NCBI GenBank assembly: GCA_037975125.1
Contig: CM075857.1
Coordinates: 24,106,707-24,170,706 of the forward strand
Source: Latrodectus hesperus
Taxonomy: Eukaryota; Arthropoda; Arachnida; Araneae; Theridiidae
Direction: 5' to 3'
Length of the DNA stretch: 64,000 bases
The notes beneath the pieces are model-generated. The model did not search any database. It was not told where the DNA came from and saw only the letters and a program-made list of their open reading frames with translations. A program made the position numbers and the translations under genes. Shown here in pieces: positions 1-12,401 of the stretch (its first letter is position 1; the number at the start of each line of letters is the position of its first letter).

Positions 1-2565
1 AAAGCAGATTTCTAAAACATGGGCTCAAAAAGTTCGTTGAATATTTCTATAAATTTTTGTATTTCAATCACAAAAGTTTTTACATTTATAATTATTAATA
101 TTTAATTGTTAATAGTGAATTCAAAATTTAAAGAATATCTATATTGAGTTTTTTTGCTGTTTGTTACAATATTTAAGTTCCTTTAAGCTTATCAGCATTT
201 ATTATTTTGACAATAAAATCTTCAAAAATGTTCACTAAAATATCTAGTGCAAAGGAAAAATAATTTTAACTAAATATTTAAGATTAATAATGATAACTGT
301 TTATAATAATGGCAAAAATTTTACAGATAACCTTATCAGGGAATTATTTCCTGTTCATATTTATGAAATAATAAAACATTATAATTAGTTTAATAAATCA
401 AAAAAATCTTAAAACTATCCTTTCTTGTTATTTGTGTTTTCTTCACTGTCTCTTCTTCAATACTATCAAATTTCTAAAGCATATAAGTTTGACGATTATT
501 ATGATGATAAACAAAACCTTATAGTGAATCTTAAGATAATGACCGTAAATGATAAACTTAAACCTAAATGAACATTATATGACTTTAAATAAACTTTATA
601 GACCTTAACTGATAACTTTAAACCTTAAATGAACCTTAGAGAACATTTACGGAAAGTGTTAAATAACTAAAACAATACTAAAAAAACTAATATATTTATG
701 TATATAGGAAACCTTCATTATTGATTTCAAAGTAGCAATTTTTTTATTCTTTATATTCATTCAAATTTAAATTATTTTTGAATAGATATATATTTATAAT
801 AACAGAATTTTTCAGATTCATTTATTATAATAAATAAGACCAATTTTTTGCTAAATACAGAAAAAATGAAATTAAGTAATAAAATTTACAAAAGTTATAA
901 AATTGTTTAAAATTTTACGAGTGAATATTAAAATTTAAAAAATGCTTATCGTTTTTTGTTTCTTTTTTGTATATTTAAAAATTATATTTATTTAAATTAT
1001 ATGAAGTCGAAACATATTTTAGTGGACTGATATATAATCTGAAATTTTACTTCCCTCATGTAATTATTAAATAAATTTTAAGCGTATTTTGAGCAACCCA
1101 AATCTTTATAAAAATGTATAAAGTAGTAAGACTATTTTACAGCTAAAATAATTGTAGTATTGTTTCCAAAATGTAAATACATTTTGTATGCCAAAAAATA
1201 TTAAACATATTAGATACATACAAACAGAAACATTAATATTTTTGCATAATAGCATTGCTTTAATGGAATAAAATAACTTATAGATTTACTGGACATTTTT
1301 ATTAATTTAACATAAGAATTTAATCAGGAGAAAATTTAATAACATTTAAACACATAATATATTACACATTTATGTATACCATATAAATATTTATTATGCA
1401 ATATGTTAATACGTGTAACATGACTATTATATATGTAACTCAACTTTCAACATCTATCAAACATAATCAATGTTATCTAAATTAAATTATTATCTGGAAA
1501 TTATAAATTATTATAAAATAAAGTGTTTATATTAATGTGATATAGATCCTGATCACTTTTATTTGCACAAGGTAGCAGTATCGCATAAAATACAATTTAT
1601 TATGTCTTTCGGTATCCACCAAATATACAATGGAAAAAAATTAAAAAATAATTCATCAAGTGATTAAATTTTGTCATTTTTAAAATATTTTCTAAATTTA
1701 CTTGATAAAATGCTTTATTAAAAATATGCTTTATTCATCAATATCAAATTTATATATGATACTTAAAATATTTTCTATAATGAGTAATAAGTTATAAATT
1801 ATACATGTGTTTTTGATTTACTTACAGTGTAAACTGTATTTTCAAATTTCATAATTATTTCACAAGAGAATAAAAACATATAAGACTTAATATATTTTGA
1901 AAGTATAATCATTTACTTAAAAATGCCATACAGAATTAAAATTGCTATTTAATAACAACTGAAAACTTTTAAACATTTTTTATATATAAAAGGATTTTAA
2001 AATAAAACTACTTAACTCCGTGGCACGACAGCCCATGTGGACCAAACCCTACACTGCCCATAACTCTTTGCATAACTGCCCATAACTGGGGTGCGAAGCA
2101 TATGTCCTAGTTAGGTGTTCAGTCTAACGTGAAACCTCCAGTGTTTAGTTTCCAAGCATGCTTGGTACTCAGTTAATCGATCCACTGAAAGGATGAAAGG
2201 CTGAGTCGACCTTTCCCAGCCCGAGGATCAAACCTCGGACCTGTGCCTTAGGAGCGTGAAACGCTGCCACTAAGCCACAGACATCCATTTTAAAATAAGC
2301 AATTATATTTTTGTATTAATTATATTTTTGAAGTATAAAATTCATGACAATTATTATATTTTTTTTTGTCATATAGATAACTGAGCAATTTATTTAAAAA
2401 ATATATAATGAATAAATACGATTATTTTATGAAAAAATCTTCTACAATATTTTTCTTTTTCAATAAGTTTTAAATGCATATTTAAGATATTTAAGGTTAA
2501 AAAAAGTGCTATTAAAAATATTAATGACAGAGAACACATAGGTTCCCACTGAGTGAAGAATTTAC
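1..2565 (-). other. intron downstream of catulin exon j (partial)
   Basis: Very AT-rich intron with no recognisable exon, gene or long repeat apart from the SINE-A copy at 2006-2286. Bases 1-1993 show only low-complexity A/T sequence. Confidence 0.7.
2006..2286 (-). mobile_element. SINE-A, complete tRNA-derived copy
   Basis: Reads 5' to 3' on the minus strand: a tRNA-like head with A-box-like TGGCTTAGTGGCAGCG and B-box-like GGTTTGATCC near 2280-2215, a family body, and a 3' end rich in AGTT units. It is flanked by a perfect 12-bp target-site duplication, attttaaaataa at 1994-2005 and 2287-2298. The same body recurs at 54360-54531 and starts again at 63960. The head has decayed from a tRNA, so this is not a tRNA gene. 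Confidence 0.85.
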
Positions 2566-2688
2566 TTTTGTGAACGTTGCAGCCTTGCCCACAGTGGTAT
2601 TTTTTACAGTGAATTGAAGCTGCTGCACAAAAGTTGGCACACGGTCTAAGTTTTCTAACATCTCTTTCTTGTGTGTACCTCCTGGAAC
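2566..2688 (-). CDS. CTNNAL1: alpha-catulin exon j (41 codons), last one in the window
   Basis: Acceptor CGCCTTTTCAG, VPGGTHKKEMLENLDRVPTF then VQQLQFTVKNTTVGKAATFTK; donor AAA|GTAAAT. 123 bases, phase 0-0. It aligns with the penultimate region of catulin (MLLLEINKLIPLCHQLQTVTKT). The donor shows that at least one more coding exon with the C-terminus lies to the left of base 1; none was found in 1-2565. Confidence 0.9.
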
Positions 2689-2889
2689 CTGAAAAGGCGA
2701 TTCATATATACATGTAATTAAATTAGGTAAAAATATTTTTTATAATAAATAGTTTATATTAAAGTCATTTTATTCCAAACATATATAATTATTTTGCATA
2801 AAGCTGTCTTAGAAGCTTTAAACAACGGTCAATCAAGGCTAACACATAATATTCAACATCAGTTGAAAGAAATTGAAAAATTAAACAAG

Positions 2890-3650
2890 ATTTGTATTCT
2901 GCACCGCACACGTTCGCATTCCTAGAAATGAAGAGGCAGATCAACTTGCCTAGGAAGGGAAAAAACTCAACGACAGAAATACCTTCAAAGTCACTCTCAA
3001 CGATGTGGTCGCGGTGGCCTGGTATGTTAGGGCGTCGTTCTCATAATAGAAAGGTAGTAAGTTCGAATCCCGATTTAACTGAAAATCCGTCGTGTTCACT
3101 ACTGACGGCTGGGGAACGTTAAAACTGGACGTGGTCGCAATGTCCTCCAAATAAAATGATGCCTCTTCGGGTGACATGCCAAGTATTGGGGGTCTTCTTC
3201 TTGGTCTCTGGTACAAAATCACAAATACTCCACCCGGCTGCTTCTATCTAACTGGTAGAGTGCAACTCAAGAGTAGGTACAAAGAAGCATGCTGTTGCAA
3301 TAACAACAACAACTCTTAACGATGTGAATGTGATTACAAGATACCGTCTAAGAAAAACACCATTAAAAATGTGTGAATTACATGCAAATAGAGACCTTAC
3401 TAGAACTATCACTTGCTTTAGACACCGTCACTGTCGAGATATGAAGAACCAGAGAGTTGGTGCCAGAATCTACTGTCACTGCATCGATTGCGATTATATT
3501 CCACTAATAGAAAAACACATTTTTGACTTCCCTGCCATTTTCAGATCTCTGGCTCAGCTTGGGGAATTGCCCACCCTTGACATCGAAAAAAGTCTACACC
3601 CCAAAAATATCAATGCCACCTGTGTTCTGCACATTCATGGTCATCTATAG
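2890..3650 (+). pseudogene. non-LTR retrotransposon RNase H/C-terminal remnant, split by SINE-B
   Basis: Before the SINE the reading HVRIPRNEEADQLA, then a stop and EGK, is the end of an RNase H domain (GNEEADQLAREGK type) of non-LTR retrotransposons. After the SINE (3327-3650) the frame continues with NDVNVITRYRLRK and a Cys/His segment (HCRDMK...CIDCDY...HIFDFPAIF) that resembles the C-terminal CCHC-like region of I/Jockey-type ORF2 proteins, ending IHGHL and a stop. One nonsense codon and the insertion make it dead. The clade is not resolved. Confidence 0.7.
3008..3311 (+). mobile_element. SINE-B, complete tRNA-derived copy
   Basis: The head has an A-box-like GGCCTGGTATGTTAGGGCG and B-box AGTTCGAATCCC; the body ends in a (CAA)n tail. 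It is flanked by a 15-bp target-site duplication with one mismatch (actctcaacgatgtg at 2993-3007, actcttaacgatgtg at 3312-3326). It interrupts the RNase H remnant. Other copies lie at 26949-27236 and 34335-34541. Confidence 0.85.
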
Positions 3651-3663
3651 TTCTACGCATGGA

Positions 3664-3830
3664 CACGACGCCAACCAAAATTAGGTTAGAGCTCCATTTT
3701 AGGAGTGGGTACAGTGCCGTTGATCTTTGTTTATATTTTTTTAAGATACTGTTGAGATGGGAGTGACATGTCAACTTTTTATCAAGTGTGACACCTAGGT
3801 ATAACCACATGGATTTAATTGTTAAAGATT
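3664..3830 (-). pseudogene. non-LTR reverse transcriptase fragment
   Basis: The minus-strand translation MWLYLGVTLDKKLTCHSHLN, followed by ILKKYKQRSTALYPLL, is the conserved post-catalytic segment (YLGVTLD...LTWxxHI...LYPLL) of I/R1/Jockey-group reverse transcriptases. Only about 50 residues remain. It lies tail-to-tail with the + strand RNase H remnant, so the two are either separate insertions or one rearranged copy. Confidence 0.7.
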
Positions 3831-4066
3831 TTTTTTCCAATGGCGGGCACCTGTGAACCAAGTCTCGGAGGCGAGAAGCGTTGTCCGCACTAGACCACCA
3901 CAAACCCGTTTATAGGGTGGGCCATATTCATACATCACCATAGAAGAAAGGACAGAGAAACGCAGAGAGAACACAGAAAGAAAGTATTATCCATGCCCGA
4001 ACCGGGGTTCAAACCCGGGACCCACAGCTCAGGAGTGAGGAACGCTAACCACTCAGCCATGTGTCG
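3831..4066 (-). mobile_element. SINE-C, tRNA-derived copy
   Basis: The minus strand starts with a tRNA-like head: A-box GGCTGAGTGGTTAGCG, B-box GGGTTTGAACCCCGG, then CGGGCATGGAT and a body ending in A-rich sequence. The body matches the copy at 58865-59128 (shared GGGCATGGAT and the ACCCTATAAA block). The head looks tRNA-like enough to mislead tRNA finders, but the SINE body follows it. The 3' boundary is approximate. Confidence 0.75.
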
Positions 4067-5303
4067 GCGAATTGAATATTCTTTGAGGCAGAAATTCACA
4101 AATGTATTCTTGTCTAGAAAGAAGAAGATGAAAGTCCGTTTTATTAAACGTTGAGTTTTAAGTGTAACGAAGTTTTCAAAATCCTGCTGTCATCAAGATA
4201 ATCTTATGCCATTATATCGCAAATATTTTAATCGTTATTAAAACATTTTAAAATATTTTTCCTAATGCGAATTACTTAAATAATGGTTTCTTTATGGAGG
4301 AAGTGTTTCTGCGAGGAAGAAATGATACTGTAAATCCTCAATGGTGAATTAAGAAGTTTATTTCATTGTATCAAGATAACTCTGGACGTGGAAAGGAGAA
4401 GTGTATCTTATGTTATAAGCTGCAACAAGTCTTTACAAGTTAACATTATAAGTATGACGCACGAAAACAAAGTAAAAATATTGAATCAAGAATCATTCTT
4501 TCATCAGAACTTCACAACAATTTTATCTGAATATATATTATCACAATACAGTTTTTGTGCACAGCTTTTAAACAACCATTTTCACACTTGTGTAAATTAC
4601 GAAATAGCTATATGTTACAGCTATTTTGTTCATGACAGAAATGTTTCAAAACTAAGATTTGCTGTCGTAAATTGAAAGGTAACTGATATCCTCCATCACT
4701 AATAGCAGAATGTTAAAAAAGAATGATATGATGCGCTTCATTCAATAAATAGTGTAATTAAATTTCGGTACTTGTGTTGATCGTTATTCTAATAAATTCA
4801 CTTATTAATTGGTTCATTTACGTGTTAAATGTATCAAGCTTTAAATCATTTTATGCATGCAGATATAAGAGTATATATATATGTATACATATTCAGGGTA
4901 ATAATAAATTACACATAAGAAAGGTGACATAACTCATGCAAATAAGCAATAATAGCGTAAAAAAATAGGACAGAATTCCCCTCTGACAGCAGAAAAGAGA
5001 AATATTAGGATTCCAACTAGAACTAACAACAGTTATGAAAAGGGGAAGGAACGACTCCAAAAACGTCTTATACTGATATATTCTTATGTGAACAATTCCT
5101 AGCAAATATTTAAAATGCCGGCCACGCCAGTCGTCGTATAGTTGAAACTGCGAAGAAGCGTCTGGCGCAGGCGTAACTTTTCGAATATTCCAGGTGTTGC
5201 AATTCTAATATTCCTTTTTCCTCACAATTTTATTTCTTTGGCCACCGCTCTTGTATTCCTCCGCCAAGAATTCTAATGTTCTTCTATTCTATCTCTCAGG
5301 CAG

Positions 5304-5576
<273 letters not shown>

Positions 5577-6210
5577 GGGAGACAAATTACTAATACTTAG
5601 ATAAATTATTAAAAACAATTAAATCACTAATAAATAGCTTCTTTACACAAATAATCAGAATAATTGTAAAGAATATTTGTTTTCTTTTTTTTAAGTTTTT
5701 ATATCATTTGTTTCAGACTTCATTTTATTGCACAAAAAATGCAATTGTGTGCTATAAAATAAGACATTAAATATTTCAAAGAAACGAATATATTCGACAC
5801 CCACTGGAAATAAAATAAATTGAAATTATAGACATGTTCCTGATTACTCTACTCTTCAAAATTTAAATGACAATCCTTTAGAAAGGATAGTTTTAGTTGA
5901 TTTGTTTAATAATGGCCCTCTACCATCAAGGGTCATTGTTAAACCAATCAACCAAATAGAGCTATTGAGCTTAAAACATCCATTCAAAATGATCTTCAAT
6001 GGATTAAGATTTTACGTGGTATTTTATTTCTTCTTTTTTGTTAAGTACTTGTAAATAGAAAAGATAGATATCTCGAAAAGGATTAGGAAATATTAATTTT
6101 TTATGCGTATATTGATATATAATAGTAATAAAATAAGAATAAGCATAGAATTACGTATTTTTTCCTGGCGCAATTGATATTCATAATTGATTACGAAAGG
6201 AATGTTGTAC

Positions 6211-6288
6211 CTGATATGAGAAATGTCTCACTACTTTGTAAAATCGATTAGCCTCTTCTGCGAAGAATTCGGCTTGTGTAAAAAGATC
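6211..6288 (-). CDS. CTNNAL1: alpha-catulin exon i (26 codons)
   Basis: Acceptor CTCTTTTCAG, DLFTQAEFFAEEANRFYKVV, ending RHFSYQ at CAG|GTACAA. 78 bases, phase 0-0. Corresponds to catulin DLIHQLEVFAAEGLKL...AFSKQ. Too short to stand out as an open frame; placed by splice sites, frame and homology between exons h and j. Confidence 0.9.
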
Positions 6289-8210
6289 CTGAAAAGAGAA
6301 AGATGGGGAAATATAAAAGAAAAAATAATTTAATAATTGATCATAATTAAAGCGAATAAATTTTCATATAGCATGGTAAAAAAGAATTTAAATAATATAC
6401 GCTTTCTCCAAAAACAAATAATGTGTGTATTATTTTTTATATTACTTAAATTCTGCTTAGGTATACAAATACCATGCGTTCAAATACACATTTTACACAC
6501 TTTATATACTAAATATTTATTTGGAATAGTCGAAATAAGTTATATTTTCTTAAATAAGTTATTATATAAAAAATATTTTGAGTTAGTTGTTAGTTTTTTA
6601 CAATAAACTATTATTTTGAATTCCTGACATTACATAAATGCCAAAAATCGTGTGCTTTTTTAATCGAAAGCATTTAAATTTTCGAAATTATGTTATTGTT
6701 CTTCATATATTTTATATAAATTGTAACTTTGCATCGATAAAAGTGCAAACTATGATATTAAAGTGAAAATTAGAATTTCATTTGTTTGCATTTATGAGGA
6801 AATTTCCAATTAATTTATTTTAATATAATTGCGTAAAATTTATTTTTTAAATGTTCTGAAGAATTGGAAAGTGAAATAAAAAAGTGAAATGATTCTTTTA
6901 AGCTCTCTAAAACTGATAAACATAACATATTAAGTACAAAAGACTTTTATAGAAAATATAAAATATATAAAGGGAAAAACAGTTTATCATCTGGGGTAAA
7001 TAGACCAATTTTTAAACTAGCACCAAACTTCAACCTGTTCACTCGTAAAATAATACAGCAGTTCAGTAAAAAAAAATTCTCAAGTATAATAATCTGATAA
7101 ATTTCAAAATTAATTAATGTTACTTTTTTCAGAAATTGAAAATAAATCATAACCAAAATAGGGTATTAAAATAAAGAAAGACTTAAAGTAGGTAAATGAG
7201 ATCAAGACCTGGGATGCTGCTTGAAATAATTGTTATTTTTTCATGTAAAATGTACAATTTAGATGGCCCAACCACAGAGATATTTACTACTAATATTATT
7301 TATGTTGTAACATTTGGGATTTGCTTTGTAGATAAATTGATGATGGCTCCATGATATCGTGGGAAACCTTGAATATTGTGGGAAATCTGAACTGCAGCGA
7401 GTTTTGTGTGAAAAAATTGACTTCAGCTCTTCTACTGAAAGATTTTCAATTAGTTACATCTTCTGTTCCATTTTTGAGAGCACAAAAATGAAAATTTGAG
7501 GAAGAGAGTGTAAGAAAGAAATTGAGAAAGAGAGTATGTGTTTAAATTAAAATCATTTTTAAAAAATTGAGTTTTTTTCACTTTTAGTGCATCAAAAGTA
7601 TAAACCACGGTGTTCTCTTAAATATAATTCAGATCTGAATTCCATAAATAAACCTTTAGAGAGATTTAGTTCGTCAAGTGTAGGAAGTAATCGTCAATAT
7701 TAGTCTGCATTATGAATTATTGCAGCTATCATGAATTATTGGAAAAAAAATTCATAAATCCTAACCTAAAGATTTTATTAATTAAACGAAAACATTTGCT
7801 TATTTAAAAGTTTAAGAAAAACAATGAATAAACATTTTTTTAATTTTTTAAAAAAAGTTTTTTAGCGAGTGAAATAATTTAGCTATTGATATTTCAGCTT
7901 AAACTTTTGTAATTGTTGAAAAAATATTTAGTTTGAATTTAAATATAACTTAAAAATATCACGCATATATTTTGTAACTCATGCATTTGCACCGACTTAA
8001 TTCAGCTTAAAAATGTATAATTATTTATAAATAAAAATCACAAAAATCAGTTGATTTAAGATTTTGTAACAGACCTTTTTACTTTATACATATATAATAT
8101 GTAATAAGTAAATTTTAATATCTGAGAGCTGAAATTTTGATAATACCTTTATATATGAAACAGTTTCTGTTTGTATATATTAAATTCAATTAAATGTCAT
8201 AAGTTATACA

Positions 8211-8271
8211 AATATAGCTTCCATACATAGGAAATAATTTTCGAATATTTCCTATGTATGGAAGCTATATT
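8211..8271. repeat. perfect inverted repeat (25-bp arms)
   Basis: Arms 8211-8235 and 8247-8271 are exact reverse complements (core ataGCTTCCATACATAGGA) around an 11-base loop. It could fold into a hairpin in either strand or RNA. It may be a miniature palindromic element; flanks show no clear target duplication. Confidence 0.9.
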
Positions 8272-9255
8272 TAATATAAATAAAAGCAAGTTAAAAGGCA
8301 ATTTAATTAATTTACTAATTATTTAATCGAAATGGAATTTTAGTTATTTATAAAGTATTTTATGTTTTAGGTTTTGCTTATTTAATCCACTTGTATTTGA
8401 TTCTCCAATTCATGCGAGATTAGACTTGAAAAAAGTAATTATTTAATAAACATCAACAGTGGAAGTTACTTTATATCATATGAGAAAATTTTTTTATTTA
8501 ACTTATTCAAATAAAGTTTATTAAATGAGATTTTAACGGGCAGATTTTACTTGTAATGAAAATCACGTATGTAGCACAAATATTTGTATGGGCTGTTTAC
8601 TCTTGTTTAATAATAAGCTTAAACTAATAATTGATGGCATGATGACATGAAGAAATTATTGTGTACTTTAATCTAATGATAAACAAATATATAGCAACAT
8701 TCAGTTGGATAAAATTTACATTAAAAATGTAATATAAGCATTTGAATCTAACCATAAAATTTAAAATGATGAAAAAATTATAAATATTGGATCAATTTAT
8801 AAAAAGGAAAAATGTTTTCGCAATTAGTAGATGCATAAATGATTGTAAAGAATATGATATATTGATAAGATTTTCATTTTATTTAAGATTGTAAATATAT
8901 ATAAAATTTAAAATTCAAATTTTTATTACATATAAAATGGAATGTAGTATTAAATATTATAAAAAAATAATATTTGTTGAACAGCTATTGTTATTTGTTT
9001 TGAAATATGTCTATTCAGTTATAAATATTAGATATTACTCTACACCTTTGCTAGGTTCATAAATTATTATTTTTTTAATTCTTAATATAAGCAAATATTT
9101 CTCATTAATTTACTTGTTTATTTTCATGTCATAATCATTATTAACTGTCAATCATTCATAGGAATCGATTTGTTTCGTTTCACTAGTAAATTGGCACACA
9201 AAGAAGATCATCTGAGACTGTTTTCAAAGCCATTCTCTGCACACTTAACTCATTT

Positions 9256-9604
9256 GTGATAACTTATGATGTTAATATGTGTTATAATGTGATGTTATGT
9301 GTTAATATAGCTTATAATGTGATAGCTTATGATGTTAATATGTGTTATAATGTGATGTTATGTGTTAATATAGCTTATAATGTGATAACTTATGATGTTA
9401 ATATGTGTTATAATGTGATGTTATGTGTTAATATAGCTTATAATGTGATAACTTATGATGTTAATATGTGTTATAATGCGATGTTATGTGTTAATATAGC
9501 TTATAATGTGATAACTTATGATGTTAATATGTGTTATGTGATGTTATGTGTTAATATAGCTTATAATGTGATAGCTTATGATGTTAAGTCTCTGCACACT
9601 TAAC
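9256..9604. repeat. 63-bp tandem array with duplicated flanks
   Basis: About five units of 63 bp (21 codons, hence an apparent repeat protein YDVNMCYN...) with near-identical sequence and one 7-9 base deletion in the last unit. The 16-mer tctctgcacacttaac flanks it at 9234-9249 and 9589-9604. Immediately after, aacatcataagctatcac (about 9605-9622) is an inverted piece of the unit. It is intronic, 40 bases from the donor of exon h. Confidence 0.92.
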
Positions 9605-9645
9605 GTAACATCATAAGCTATCACATTAAGACTTTTGTTGTTTAC

Positions 9646-9828
9646 CTGTGTTGTTTTCAGTTCGCCTTCCCCTCTGGTAAATTGGTACATGGAGAAGGCC
9701 ATCTGGGACATCGTCTTTGCTCTCCGGACAATGTCGTTGTCAGCTGTTGGCCATTTGTCGGTCTCTGCGTCCATTTCGGACGTCAGCTGTTTCATCTCTA
9801 AACCTAACTTGGCAATATTCGATTGTTC
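9646..9828 (-). CDS. CTNNAL1: alpha-catulin exon h (61 codons)
   Basis: Acceptor TTTTTTTTTCAG, EQSNIAKLGLEMKQLTSEMD, ending FTRGEGELKTTQ at CAG|GTAAAC. Phase 0-0. Matches the conserved catulin/alpha-catenin C-terminal block (EQAKIAKLGLKLG...MAYSLYLFTRGEGPLKTSQ). The vinculin-tail-like bundle continues into the next two exons. The exon is tightly squeezed: a 63-bp tandem array begins about 40 bases past its donor and a SINE-D was inserted 24 bases upstream of its acceptor. Confidence 0.95.
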
Positions 9829-9852
9829 CTGAAAAAAAAACATTAGTTCATT

Positions 9853-10249
9853 AAATTTAAAATTAGAAAAGATATAGTTTTGTTGTTGTTATTATTTATG
9901 ACACTTGGACAAGGCAAGCTCGCTAGCCGACGCCTAGGTGAAATTAAGTCAGAAGGGTGCGTTTATTGTTCAACCAGAGCAACACAAAGGTGAAAGTACG
10001 ACTTTGCTCTAAGACTCCTCCGATAGATGGCACCACCGGAGGATCCACTCCCTCAATTTTGTTTTTGATCTGCATGGGGAGGATATTTTCTCCAGACCAT
10101 TACACTCATGGTAACTGTTCAACGACAGATCTCGGGGCTTTCGATTGCACAGATTTAACACAGTGGGTCTTTGGCGGCATTAGGAATCCTACCCGTTCTT
10201 CCGGACAGAAGGCCGTTGCCCTAACCACTAGGCTACCCCGTACGCAAAT
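9853..10249 (-). mobile_element. SINE-D, tRNA-derived copy next to a splice acceptor
   Basis: The minus-strand head carries an A-box-like TAGCCTAGTGGTTAGGGC near 10236-10219, then a body with CCTCCGGTGGTGCCATCTAT, and an AT-rich 3' tail. Target-site duplication ttagttcatt at 9843-9852 and 10250-10259. A second copy of the body is at 35640-35912. Its 3' end sits 24 bases from the acceptor of catulin exon h. Confidence 0.82.
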
Positions 10250-12401
10250 TTAGTTCATTGAACAGAAATATGCATAGTAGTAATTATTTCGTGAAAGTTA
10301 TACATTTTATGTAAAAATTTTAATTATATTAATGAAATAAAATATCAAAATTTACATTTTTGGAGTATGAAATTTTTTTATAATAAGCGCAATTAATTAC
10401 GTGAAAAGAATGACATTTTTTGAATAATTAAATTGTTAAGTAATTAAGTTGAGAATATCATTCGCGCTTGCGCAAATCTGACAGTTGAACGGTTAGTAGT
10501 CATGTCTACAGTTCTGCAATTTATGAGTTTAATTCAGTAGCTTAGGATTGATATAAAACTATTATATAACTTCCTGTCTAATTAGCTCTTAAGTTTATGA
10601 GGTGACTCACATACCAGAGAAGGTTGAAATATTGCAATGCATATTTGCAAATAAAAACATTCAAGAAATATTTTATGATTGCTAATAGCTTTTACTTAAA
10701 GAGAATACATGTTTATTAATTGTGTGTCGAAAGCTTTTTGCATAATATTTTTTTACTGTAATATACTTATTATTAGATATTAGCATTTACACTGAAATTA
10801 TTTGATTGAAAAATTTCAAATCCTTTTCTAAATTTCTAACTTAGCAGTACTAAGAAGGTTTTTTTTATATTATTTATGGAATTAGAATAATTGTTACTTC
10901 GGACATTTCCTTATAATTTTTTATCATAATTTTACTAACAGTTTTCTTTACTAATATAAGTTCAAAAAATTTTTACATCGATGAAAAATATACATTAATA
11001 CCACATGAATGTTGAAAATCAGTTTGTGTTATTTTTAATTGAAGTCATGTTATTTTAAATATTATGTTATTTTTACCTTGATAAATTATGTTATTTTTAA
11101 TTTGAGTTATGTTATTTTAAATTGTCTTATTTTTATGTTATCTAATTCTTAAACTCGTATATGTTATTTGTTAGCATTTTAATTTTCTGAGCATATTTCT
11201 GTTATTAAACGTTAAATGCCAACTTATTATTGTAATATATATTTACAGATTTCATGCTGAGTTTCATAAAAATATTCATCACGCTAATAAATATATATTT
11301 GAAAAAGTCTAGATTTTCTGGAATAAACAATTATTGATCACCATTTTAGGCAGTCATTTTTGATAATTTCCTATTACTTTTGATATAAGATATAGACATT
11401 TGAGGTTAAAGAAAATGCATAATTTAATTTTTATGATAACAAGGAATGTTTATTATTTCATAAATTAACTTAAGCAACAGTAAAAATGCTTATATCTTAC
11501 TTAAGGAATTCAAAGCAGTAACACTAAAAGCAACAAAAAATGCAATTTTAGACTTGCGTTCTGGAATGCAGTAGCATTATTTTATTTAATCATTAATTTT
11601 TAAGTCATCGATTTTATAAAAATGGATATTTTTTTATTTATCTTCATATTTCATTTAGTAACTCTTAGTTTTTTTACTTTTTTAAAAATTTTTAACTACT
11701 ATACTGTAAGTACTTATAAATGAATATAGATAAAAAAATTAAAATTAAAAATATAAATCATATTTCATAAAATGTTATCATTATACAGTAATATACCAAT
11801 TTGTACATTAATGCTCATTTTATGATATAGTTATAGAATATAATATTCATTTATACATGATAATTATTCAATAATATACATTATAATTATTCAATAATAT
11901 ACATTATTATAAATATGGTTTACATATTGAATTTTTATTTCTTGATGTGAACTCTTTATGTAAATTACATAAAAGGATCATTATTTAAAGAAATTCAAAA
12001 TTTTTGATTTAATTATAATGCAGAAATATGACAATCAAGCAAATAATTTCAACTATTTTCTTTTATTTACGGTACTGAACATTTTTCTAGAAAATACAAA
12101 GTATTAATATTGTGTGTTAAATAAAAGATCACAATGTGACAACATTTGTGGATCAAATAACATAATACATTACATTTTTAATGCTAAAGTATCTGTAAAT
12201 AGATATGATTTCAAAATATTTGTAAGGTTCTCAAATATCAATTCATAAGTTATAAAAGAGCACTTCTTTTGCAAACATCTATTAAATTAACCATTTATTT
12301 GCAGAAAGAGACACTCTGTAATTCTGCAAAATACTATGTACCACGAATTAAAACATAAGACTAAATTTCCTTTCACGTAAAAAGATCATTAAAACGCACA
12401 G

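Larger units (their letters stand above)
6289..9645 (-). other. intron between catulin exons h and i
   Basis: AT-rich intron. It holds a perfect inverted repeat at 8211-8271 and the 63-bp array at 9256-9604. Nothing else is recognisable in 6289-8210 or 8272-9233. Confidence 0.7.

Noticed and set aside
3990..4066. tRNA gene (minus strand)
   Set aside because: Good A and B boxes, but the sequence continues into a SINE body shared with 58865-59128; a tRNA-derived head, not a tRNA gene. Likewise 2215-2286, 3008-3080, 10170-10249, 26949-27010 and 58865-58945.
4388..4675. 95-codon frame, plus 6337-6606, 13480-13674, 55910-56101 and 59015-59344
   Set aside because: AT-rich frames without recognisable domain, splice context or start context; expected by chance.
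9256..9603. 115-codon repeat protein (YDVNMCYN units)
   Set aside because: The 63-bp tandem unit is a multiple of three, which keeps any frame open; it is intronic and has no coding signature.
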